From Nautilus pompilius (Eukaryota; Mollusca; Cephalopoda; Nautilida; Nautilidae): a stretch of 64,000 bases of DNA. Positions 43,201 through 55,200 of the stretch are shown here, piece after piece. The stretch covers positions 496,001 through 560,000 of the forward strand of contig JACATO010001028.1 of NCBI GenBank assembly GCA_018389105.1. Direction: 5' to 3'. Within the stretch, counting starts at the first letter, position 1, and each line of letters begins with the position of its first letter. A program made the translations under genes and the position numbers. The notes beneath the pieces were generated by a model, which searched no databases, was not told where the DNA came from, and saw only the letters and a list, made by a program, of their open reading frames with translations.

Positions 43201-46200
43201 TTGAGACTTCCTCTTATATTGGATACATGAATGACTTGACTTTCATAGTAGAGCTCTGTGATAATGCTAACTTTTGAATATATATTTACCAATAGCTTAT
43301 ACGAACAAATACTAATAGTAATATGAAACAACAAGTGTGATTAATGTGTATCAGTTAATATTTGGTTTTAATCAGGGTAGCATTCCAGCATCTGAAATGG
43401 CTTCTACTTAATCGATATTTGCAAAATATTATGTTTTAATGATGACATTAAAATTTCTTACATTTTTTGGAACTTATATTCTGGTTTACTTTGAGTAAAC
43501 TTAGTAATTTGTTTGTTTATTTGTTAAGAGTATATTTTCAGGATAAAGAGAACATTCAGAAGCAGTTGTCATCATTGGAAGAAAAACTCATTAAAGAAAG
43601 ATTAAATACAACAGTAAGGTGTACTTTAAAGTATCTACAGTAACTGTTCATTAGATTTTAAACAATATAACTATTGAATACTATGTAATGCAAGCTATAG
43701 CTAGATTCTTTTATTTTTATTTTAAAGATTTGTTAAAAACAAATAAATTAATTAAAAGTTTGGTTCTATTTAAAAACTATTTTGCTTTGATTTGATACTA
43801 TTAAACTTAATTTCATTGTAACTAACATGGTACACTACAAATGTCATTTCTTACTTTCTACATTTGTTTCTAATCGTTGGTAACTTAATACAGTAATTAA
43901 TATTTCTAGTAGTTTATTTCGTTATTTTTTGTCATCCTGTTGTTTTAATATGATGATATTTATTAAAAGTGAATTTTCTTTTAGGACTCATTGCATAATC
44001 TTAGCATAGCAGAACAAAAGTTTGCTTCTATTGAAAAAGAGGTAAGCAAAAAAACTGATTGAACCTGCTGGAGTGAAAATTAAAATTTTGTTGCAAGTAC
44101 TAATGCTTTACAAGAGAGATTTAGTATTTGGCAGCTAATAGTTTCAATGTAAATTGGCAGAAAGCTTCTGTCACATAGTGAGAATTTTATTGATTATGAA
44201 TTTTTAAAGAAGAATAAATGCGCATTTTATTCTTGTTTTCTGTATTAATTAAAGAAATTTTTTAAACCACTGTTGCTTTCTTTATGATGATCTCTGAATG
44301 CTTTTGAAGTATTTTTGTTGTCTTTATTAAATATTTAGCCTGCATGTTGAAAAAAAAATTATAAGTGCTTTTTATAAAGAAGGTAATTACAGAATATTTT
44401 AAAATGGGCCTAGCTATGTGCAAAATCATTTAGTGTTGGAACAGTCCACACCACTACAAATGGAAATTGTTAAGTTTTCATTCAGTCACTTAAAACTATT
44501 CTAGATAAGGAATATGCTATGCAAGTTAATGAAGCTTTATTGTTGTTTGAGGTGGGTTCAGGAATTTGTATGTTGGAAATAAATTCTGGAGCCTTTGGCT
44601 CTGGCCGAAGCTGTCATCAGCCATCTTAGTTATGGTCACATGGAAGTGGAGATTTTTTTCTCTGTGTGAACACCTGAACCCCACCACCATTTACAAATCA
44701 CATCAAGATGATATTACATGTTGTTTAAAAATGCATGTTCATAAAAAATATCAATGAACGAAGTTTTACTAAGTTGACTGATATCAGTAAAGACAGAAGA
44801 TTATGGAATAAAACTGATTCTTGGTGAATTGTTCTAAGTTTCTGTTTGTACTTAATTCTGATAGTTTCACTTTAATTCAGTAATATTAGTATAGAAAATT
44901 TCTTACTCTGAAAATTTTGATACCCAAGACAATAATATTATCTTAAAATCCTTTTAACTGAAATATTTTCTCTATAGTTACAGAAGTCCAACATACAATT
45001 ATCAGAAAAGAAAAATCACTTGCAAGAACTCCAAAATAATCTGGAAAAGCAAAAAGCAATTCATGAAGCTGAGGTGAAAGATTTACAAAAGGCAAAGGTG
45101 ATACTTCTGCACAAAATTTAAAACTGTGCAACTTTGATGAGATTACTTTTTACTATTGATATTTATACTGAGGAAATATAACATTAAGATATTGTATAAT
45201 GAAACTGAAACTATGAAGAAGAGGATATATTGCTGCAATATGAAAGTGTCGTTATTTATTTTCTTACTAGTTAAGGATTTTATATGGGAAAATATTCCAA
45301 ATTTCATTTTAAAATTAACTTTTACAAAATTTAAAGAATTCAAGCAATTCTATTAGGAGATTTAGAGTTTGGTGTCTCAAATACAGTAACATTCATTAAA
45401 CTTTTATCTTGAATCTTACACTTGCTCAATGAAGTGGTTTGTTTCTCAAAGCAGAAAGTTTAACCAAGTGCATTTCAATTTGACATTTGTGAAAACCATC
45501 TCTACACTTATTTGTAGTCACTGCCTTACAATGTTTATGCCAAAATTTTTTGGTTCAAAAATCTGAAAATAATGAATTTTAGATAGATTAGAGCAACTGC
45601 AGCATTTCTTTTATAATATTCTGTATTATTTAAAAATAACGTTTACAAGTTAAATAGATGAAAAAATTTTTTCTATTTTTAAACAGATTGATGTTCTTAA
45701 GTAAATATGAAATAAATACATATTTCAATCTAATACCTTAACCTGCTATTTAACATTTTAGGATTTCAAATCAAATGAATGGGGAGTCAGCTGAAATCAT
45801 TTTATTCTTGATTCTGAATGGCTTTTGTCAAAAGAAAGTTGAGGTTTTCTACAGAAACAGGTCATAATATAATTATATATGATCACATCAATTTGGGAAC
45901 CTTGTGTGCCCATATACTGATGTTTGAGGTTTCCTGTGTCATACAATTTTATTTTCCAGACTGAACTTGAAGATACACAATGCAAATTGGAACGGATAAA
46001 CTAAGTCTTGAAAGTGACCTTCGACATGAAAGAGAGAAAATAAATATGTTTCAGAAGAGCCAAGAAGATTCTCAAAAGGTTAGTAGTTTTATCTTTGTGA
46101 CTAACACAAAGACAGTCTTAAAAGTTAATTATTTTGACAGAGTTGCATTATACAATACTAAAAATGCTGTTTGGTGTTATTAACAGAACCATTTGGAGAA

Positions 46201-49200
46201 AATTGTACAACAGCTTCAAATAGAGAAAGCCAGGCTGGAAGCAGAGTTAACGCATGAAAAGCAAAAATCTGATTTATTTCTAAAGGATTTTCAAGAATCT
46301 CAAAAGGTAAAAGAATCAAAAAAAAATCTTTATATATAAAACATGAGAATGGTTGAGAAACTAAATTTGTACAATAATTATTTATAAACTGCCAAAAATA
46401 ATTTCTCTGCATCTGTTTTTATTCAAAATTACTGTTGCTGAAATTTATAACTTACAGACTAAGTAAAAATTGATATACCGTATTTCATTGAATAGGGCGG
46501 CGCCGCCTTATTTTTTCAATCTCCTCAAAATGTCTCAAAAACTGCCGACCTATTCAAAGGTGCAGCGCTATTCAGAGGTGCCGCCATATATTTTCAATCT
46601 CCTCTCAAATCAAATTTTGCTCATTTATTGTGGTTTAGCATCGGACAGAATAGACACATTACGGTAGCACAACTATCTCCTCCAAATCACTCTCTTCGTT
46701 TTCTTCTTTCTCGTCGTAGGCTAGAGTCTCGCTCGTCATCGCCCTTTCTTTCAGCAGCTGCAATCCAGCCTGGCACTCGCCATCACTACTGAAGACGTGA
46801 ATGAAATTGTCCTCACTGCCATCACAATGTTGGTAATGCCACAAACTTTGAATGATTTTGCAATCATTTCTTCGTCCAGATTGTCCCAGGCGTCCACAAT
46901 CCATTGTAAGTAGACTTCTATGGGCGGCGCCCCATGTTGCCCGCTGGTGTGTAGCTCTTCTCAGCAGTGGTCATCCAATCCTCGTACATGTCGTGAATTT
47001 GCTTCTTGAATGGTGCATTCCAACACACATCCAGTGCCTGAACAAACTTTGTGCAGCCGCTCGGGACGACTACGGCGTCCACTTTCTTCTTCTGCAGGTC
47101 CACCTTTGTTTCTTCAGTGAGATGGCATTTGAACGCGTCCCAAACCAACAGTTTTCGACGGAAAGAAAGTCCGCCGAAAACTTTCTGGAGGAATTGCAAC
47201 GTCAAATCCTGGTTCATCCAGTTGCTGCCACACCAGCAGAGGTGCAGCCGGCTCGAAAAAAGCTTCAGAATGTCCGGAATTGGGCGCTTTCGCGGCAGCA
47301 GAATGAATGGCTTCACTTTGGCTCCATTTGCTCGGGCACAAAGCAGCACAGTGACGCGCATCTTCTCGTGGCCAGTGCTCAAAACGGTGACACTGCGTGA
47401 TCCCTTTTTCGCCACTGTCTTTATCCCAGTGGGGTCCAACCACACCACCGTCTCATCAGCTGCGTAAATGTCTGCAAAGTTGTAGTTTTTCCTTCCCGCA
47501 GTTGGCGAATGTAAAGAACAAACGACACCAGTTTGTCCATGGACTCGACGGGCGTCTTCTGGGCAGTGGTGGTTGGATTGCACAGGCTCAGCTCGTAACG
47601 GGACATAAAGTTGTCTAGCCAACCTTCAGTTGCTTTGAATGGCTTTCCATCAAACGCCAAGTTTTTACCAAGTTCCTGGGCTTTCAAGCGGATCAAACGT
47701 CGCGAAATCCGCTGCTTCTTTTCAAGGCAGACTTCTATCCATTCGTAAAGTTCAGCTTCCATGTTTGCACTGAGTGGCTTTCTCCCGCCGCCTGCGAGAC
47801 GTTGTTTCTTCGCCGCTGATGGTCCCTCCTCATCGATTGTCGCGCGCAGCTCGTTCTCCTGCCGCCTCCAATCTTGCACACTGCTCCACGATACTCCAAA
47901 GCGTCTCGCTGCGGCAGAAACGGTGCTTGTTTTGGCAAATTCGATAGCTTCCAGCTTTGTTTTCAGACTGTGCCCTTTCAGCTTCCGCTTAGAAGAGGAT
48001 GAAGACGATTCAGCAGCAGCAACTTCCGTTGTTTGCTCAGATTCATGGTCTTCTTCCATGTTTCTACTCAATTCTAAAAAATTGAGGGATATAGACTAAG
48101 TCACGGCATACAGAGTACGTAGCAAAGTATGGATTGTACCTACTGTGGCGACTTTCAAAACCACTAACTAACTATATTAATTGTAACTGCCCGCAATATT
48201 GTTCTGTCTGCCAGGTATCATACCAGGCATTAAATACTCTTAAGGCGTTCCAAAGAGCATCCCGTTGCTTAAACTTTCAACTAATCAGGAGGTTCCACGT
48301 GACTTGGCATATTGCCATTATTGATTATGCGCTCTATAAATACATAAGTTTTATTCATGAAAAGGAAGATTGTTTTCGTCGTTATTCTGTTTTTCTTGTT
48401 CTACGTGCAGACTAATTGTGTTCCGGCGTAAAGTACCTTTATTTCATTCAGTTGTTTTGTGGCAATAAAAGAAATAAACAAGCTCTGCAATCGGTGTCAA
48501 ACAGATTCGAAGCGCCACACCTGGTGCCAGAGATACACAAACGCCACACTACTACATTCCAACACTTTAGAAGAAAACAACAACAAAGTTAGTGAAAAGA
48601 GACACGTTCACACCGCCACGCACTGCCTTTAAAAACACTTGTAATGAATTGAATAACCTGGCATGCTGCCCAAATCAGAGGTGCCGCCTTATTATTTCAA
48701 TGCCCCTTCACCCTGCCGCCCTGTTCAAAGGTGCAGCGGTATTCAGGAGTGCCGCCCTGATCAATGAAATACGGTATTTAGCTTAGAGTGTTTAAAAATT
48801 ATTTGTATTCAAAAAGTGTAAACATCTGGCAGAAAAGAAAAAATGTTCATGATTTATTGCATGGGCACTAAACTTATTCCATTAAATATTAATATTGTAG
48901 TTTGTTATTTTATTATTTATTTAAGAAGAGAATTGAGTTGGAGTTCCTCTGTTCCAATCTGAAAAATGCCAGTGTCCTTCTTGAAGAGAAACTGGGGGTA
49001 AGATTTTTATTCTGCCTTTTAATAGCATTACTGAAAACCGTTATCATAGAAATGTTTTGTACAACCACTCTAATTCTTTTGTATTTCAAGATAAGACAAA
49101 TATAAAAAATCAAAACATGTTAAGGAGTAGTCAACTTAATATCAGATACTGAAATAAATGTATTAAAATGTAGCAGATTCCTTAAACAATGACCTCACTA

Positions 49201-52200
49201 CTAGAAATTACTATGGTTTACAGGAAATGACACTTATTTCGAATGAAATACTTTTGTTATCTACATATAAAGAAAAATTATTTAAATTTGTGTTCTAAAA
49301 AAATGTTTAACAAAAAATTGTAATTAAAGACTATTTAGAAACACCAAATACAGTATTCTAGAAAATTACATTGCTTTATCTAATACTGTATAACATATTG
49401 CTGCCAAACTAATACTAGATGTATGCAGAGCTGTAGATGCTTTTAGATTTTTAAGAGATCTACTTATTATTTTATTTACAATAAATATTCATCAATCTTA
49501 AAAATTTAATGTAAACAGCAAAAAGAAAATTTGTTAGTTTGCATTTGATAATTTCAATTTACAGTAGCAGTAAAATACTACAATGTTTTGAAAGAGCTTT
49601 TACTAAAATTATATCCAGCTCTATCTATTGGTTGGTGGGAAAAAAGTTTTTTTGAAAGGATAAATGTCACGAAAAAGTCAAGTAATGGCCTACCATGAAT
49701 ATTTAAATATAAAATAAAACTTATGTTGTAAAATATCAAGTATCGTTTCTAACTTAAGTGTGGAATTTTTGTTTTTAAAAAAAAAAGAATACAAGATATC
49801 ATTTATTCTAACGTCTTTTGTTCCTGTTCATTACATTGTGATGAAGAGAAATAAGAAAAATATTCTTTAATTTTTAAAAATTTTATTAAATTTTGTATAT
49901 TTTAAATTGGCTTTCAGATCAATTGATACTGGTTAAATTTTATAGCTAGAAACTCTTATATTTAAATGAAGTTCTGTTAGATCAATGTAGACTCGTTCAT
50001 AACTGTGTGGAATGGAATGTTTATTATTCATAGTGTCATTTACTGTGAAGATCTCAAACTTTGCAATTTTTGAAGAAAACAAGATGCCAATATGTTATTT
50101 TGGAAGAAATTCTAGTTTTTTTTTTTTTTTTCAGACATTTCCAAAATAAAAGGAAGCTTATTTTGATTAATTTTATCTGGATGAGAATTTTCTTTCAATG
50201 CTTGACAGATGTGCTTAATTTCATTAGCTGAATTTTGATTTCCAAATTTAAAAGCCATTTGGAAACAGGGCAGACCAAACTGTTTACTATGAAAACCTAA
50301 ATGTGACTACCTTTCCCTTGCATTGGAAGCTGTAAAGAATCTCAGCAGGTTTCTGTGATTTTAGCATTGACTAAGGGAAAGAAAGAATTGTTGACTTGTT
50401 CCAAAGTAAATTACTTGATTTTTCTTTTTTTTTTCCACATGATTTTACCAGTCCTCCTACTTCTGTAAAGGATGGCCATTTTCTTTTTTTTTGCGTTACT
50501 TTAATTTTATAATTTTGACAGAGCTGAATATAATTTAATAAAAGTTCCATGTTTCAGAAACTTGGCTTTATTCTCATTTGTAAGTTCACTCATCATACAG
50601 CACCAAAAAACTCTAAAGAATATAGTTGTTTACATTTGATACAAAAATATGAAATAAATTTTTGTTTAATAAAATTATTCTTAGACTATTGTGATTTCAT
50701 GCAAAATAAAGATGCAATTTTTCATAATTTTATAGTAAACACCTGAATTACGGATTTTCTGCATTTCTGTGCACTAATGATTACTATTACTTGTTGTACC
50801 TGTCTGTTAAGGGGAACAAATAAGATTAAATTAGAAAATTATAATTGTTTCTTTCAGAAGACGGTGGCATTTTACTGCGAATGAACATCATGAATTTGTT
50901 TTATCAACAAAACTTTTCTCTGGTCCTAACTTTCAAATTTTATTTTTTAATTTACTCAAAAATTTGAAGAAATAAATAAAGTTAAAGTGAAAGATTATTC
51001 AAATAAACTTAGGAGTTGAGTGGTCCTTTTTTCAGCTGATAATAAACAACAATGACTGGGACATTCATTCATTTGATACTGTAAGTCTTTTATGCTATAA
51101 TTTACTATTGGAGGCTTTTGGCTTTGGCTTTCTTGCAACATCAGTACTGGACATAATTGTAAGATACTAAAATAATTGTTAGAAAATGTCATTCTTTGGG
51201 TTTCCATTCAAGGGGTTGATCGTTCTTTGATAAATAATTGAGTAGAAAGTATTCAACCTGCTCCGTGTGCATAGAGGAAAGAGACTGACCATGTAACTGA
51301 AGCTCTCTTACCTGCCAATCACTTCTACCCCATTCTTATATCAGGAGTGGGCAGCCTTTCCGAGGAGATGAGCTGGATTGTGCATTGTTCTCCCAAAATT
51401 TAAAGATTAAGCCTGCTGATGGAGTTCAGACTAAAATGACTACATTTGCAAGCAAATACTAGATACAAATGCTGAACCCAGTAAATACCCATTAAGTTTA
51501 AATCATTTGAAGCACAGTGCTTTTATTTTAATTTTAATGTTACACACTGTACTATTGCTATTATACACACCGCTTTAAAAGTTCCTCAGCTAGATTGGAA
51601 AATTCTGCTATGTTGTTAGTATGGTTTGTGTCACACTTTCAGTGTCAGGTGTGTACTTGGATATTCCTTCATTTGGACACAGGCTCCTGGAAATCATCAG
51701 CTGTCAATCTGCTGCACGAAGAGCAGACACCACATTTCATGAGTGAAAATATCTATTCAAGAAAATGTGTGGACTCGAAGGATGAACATATAGCAAACAA
51801 CTTTTTACAACAGTAATCCTTAAGAATTGACGATCATCACGTCAAAAGAGTGTATTCTGTATCTTTTTTATTAGTTTAAGGCTGCATTTCAAATTTTTCA
51901 CAGTTTATCCTCTTAAAGAAAGACAAGTCCAGGTCATTTCCACTGAAGAAGTCGGGCTTAATGATGGATGAAAATGAAAACATTGATCCAGAATTTTGGA
52001 AATCTTGAAACCATGTAGAAAATTCAGATTCCAACTTTTACATGAACAAGCCAAGCTCATTGACATCAACAGTGCAATGTGATGATAGCTTTTTGAGATG
52101 AAGGAAGTAGCAGAGGTTTGATGCATGAATATTCCTGGAAGAAACCTCCAGTTTTGAGCATGCTTTAAGCTTTCAAACATATAAACTGTTTGTCCTGGTC

Positions 52201-55200
52201 CATGTAGGCAATGGTTAAGTTTGTTTAAGTGATATGTAATGTCAGTCAGAAGCATCAGCTTCCTAAGCCAATTGTTGTCTTCTGGTTCAGGATAGTTTCA
52301 TTTTTAAAATTTATATATAAAAACTTCTTGCTTGCATAAAGGCAGTTGACAAAGCTGTCCATTACTTTGCCATGGCTAAACCAGTGGAAATTACTGTTAA
52401 GAAGAATGTCTGTATACATCAGTCCATTTCTTTCAGCAGAGTGTGCATGACAGCTAATCCAGAAAATTCAAAATCCTCTGTACAACATTAAGTTTGGAAT
52501 TTAAAATTTTCACACAATGATCTTTGTGAATGATGTAGTCAAATTTGAAAATTAGATGGCCAATATACTGTTCCAGCAGCATCTCACATCTGTCAATCTC
52601 CACCTTAGCAGATGCAATATCAGTGTTTACACAAAAAATCTTTTTTATATCAACTCATTGCTCGAAATGTATGATACAAACTTGTTGTTTTATGCAACAA
52701 AGTTTTCCTCTTATTCTATCTAATTCTGAAGCACTTTGACTTTATTTTCCATCTGTAAAAGGAAATACATTGCAGTGCATAGTTAAATTTTGTAGCTCTT
52801 TTCTCTACCTTTATTTATACCAGTCTTTATATGCATGACTCCTGTCACCTGTCATGTTAGATTTGTCAGAAAGTTCTTTTTCATGTATGGCTTGAAAATG
52901 TCTGTACGCTTGATATACAACAACACTTTCACAGCAGAAAGCACAAAGCTTTCAGTCCTTTTTGGGTAATATTCAAAATTGTTTTTGTCTATGCAGCTTG
53001 AAATGAATGAACTTCTAATCTAACTTCTATTTGTATTTGCAAACCAAAATTTTTAAAACTTGTGCACACTGCCTTTGTCAGGGAACAGGAGGAATACAAA
53101 GTGTACATTACACAAGGAAGAAAAAAATGAAGAAACAGGGAATACGAACAAGACTTTGGTAGAGTAGAGTTAAGGAGATGCTTTTGATTGTTCTTGTGGT
53201 CTGTAGACACCTTGTAGACTTTGGGTCTTCAGCACTGCATTGACCAATTGCACTGGATCTCCAGTCTCATGGTATGTTGGTGACAGAAGATTGTGGGTGT
53301 AAGATAATTTGACTTCCAGTCAATGGTTGACATGGATCATCATAGATTTTAACTGTGTTGCATGATGAGGCTTTTCATTTGTCATTCCACACACCATCAT
53401 GTCTTACTGGTCATGCCATTACATAAGTGTGTAGTATTTCATTTATTTGAGGAGCAGTGAATCTTGCCGTTGGAAGCAAAAAGACAAAGCATAAGGAATG
53501 CTTCCCAGACCCCCACCAGGGATGCTGCTAAGAAGGTCATAGCTGACATCAGCTAAAAACCGAGAGAAAGAGACTGTGTTTCTAAAAACAATCCTGATTT
53601 ACCAGGAAATCTGCATACTATTAGAAATCTGGCTTTGTGTCACCATTGCATACATGCCGCAGGTTGCCAACCTCTGCTTTATACCATACTGGTAAATTTT
53701 TGTAATCTTATGACTAACTGTTTCAAATTGACAACCCTTTACAACAAGTATTCAGTTGCTTTGCACTTTACCCCTCAACATCTGTTATCTGAAATTATAC
53801 ACTTAAGTTTGGTTTTATTTTTTTTATTTTTATTAGAATTTTATTTCGAAAAATATTAGATTTATCAATCTAAATAGCTGCACATGACAGGACAGCACCA
53901 TTGACCCAACGGTATCAATAATTTTACCAAATTTGCTATTTAAATATGTAGCATAAGTTGTTGGCTTGCTTATTTGAATATCAAGCTCATTAATCTCCCA
54001 AAATAATAATTTTTAATAAAAGCCTAAGCTTCCAATAATTTTTGAATTTTAAGATTAAGCTTTAGTGTTAAGAGTTACTATTGATTATTACTAATTAAGT
54101 TCAGTACTGTTACTGCTGATGTGGGGATTTCTTTTACTAATGCACCTATTGTCGTTGACAACAGCATCTTTTTTTTGTGTGTGTGCACTCTCTTCTCTAG
54201 GCAGAACAAGCTACTCATGCTTTGCTAGCACAGGAAGCTGAGGATTCTAAGAATCTATGGGAAAAAGAGATCTTCTCCAAATCTAAGCTTGGTCTTCGGG
54301 TAAGTTGCATGTTAGATTAGTACGATGTTGATTTTAGTATGTAACAACTATTAAAACTAGGATAACATGTCAGGGGAAAAAAATAAATTGTATATAACCT
54401 AGGCATTTTGCTATAGTAGATGTGATATATAGTAGTAGGATTAAATTTTTTGTATTTGAAATACATACCCTGGTGATACGCCTATGTATTTTCCCTTTCA
54501 TAAATTTGAACTTGCTCTTTCTAAAAGCATTGAAACGTTTAAAATATTTTTTACATGTGGATTTTACCTTTGCTTCTGGTATCAGCTACAAATTAATTCT
54601 AATGCCAATTCCTTGGCTTTCTGTTAAAAATTCTCATGAGTTGGCTCTACATATGTTATGAGTGTCCTTTGAGCCTCTTTTTTGCCCTGACTGTTTCTAA
54701 GCTAAAATTTATCAGCTTTATTTGATTTTTCTTTTATATCTTGATGTTCACTTTTTTTTGTGATCCCCTCCCTCTGTACATAAGCTTACAAAGCTGTCAT
54801 GCAATCAACTACAGATGCCACCCCTCCCTGGCTTACGTAAACAATTCCCCTAAGCCCAAAATTTATGTTACGTTAGCAGAGCGCTGCTGCTGTCACTATG
54901 CAGTCGTTTCCGAGACTTACGCAGAGTTTCTGTGATGCTATTACGTGATCTCTCTCTCTCTCGCATGCAGCACACACACATTCTCTCGTTAGACACTACG
55001 CATAAAGAATCTCGTGCATCACTCGTAGTTTTTCTTTGAAAGTTTTCATTTTCTAGTGATTTATTTGCCCTAATTTTGACTGGAAAAGGGCAAAGTGGTG
55101 GTAAAAGTGCTGAGCCCACACGTAAACACACTAAAATAGACTTAGAAATGAAGATAAGCCACTGCACATGAACTAGGTTTTTTGGTGTCAACAGTGAATA

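Noticed and set aside
43542-43613. Exon 24 starting at the stronger acceptor
   Set aside because: It would frameshift relative to exon 23. The upstream AG is preferred, although transcript data could reverse this.
46852-47467. Long + strand open frames across the POGK-like element
   Set aside because: They are antisense shadows of the transposase on the minus strand, favoured by its GC-rich codons.
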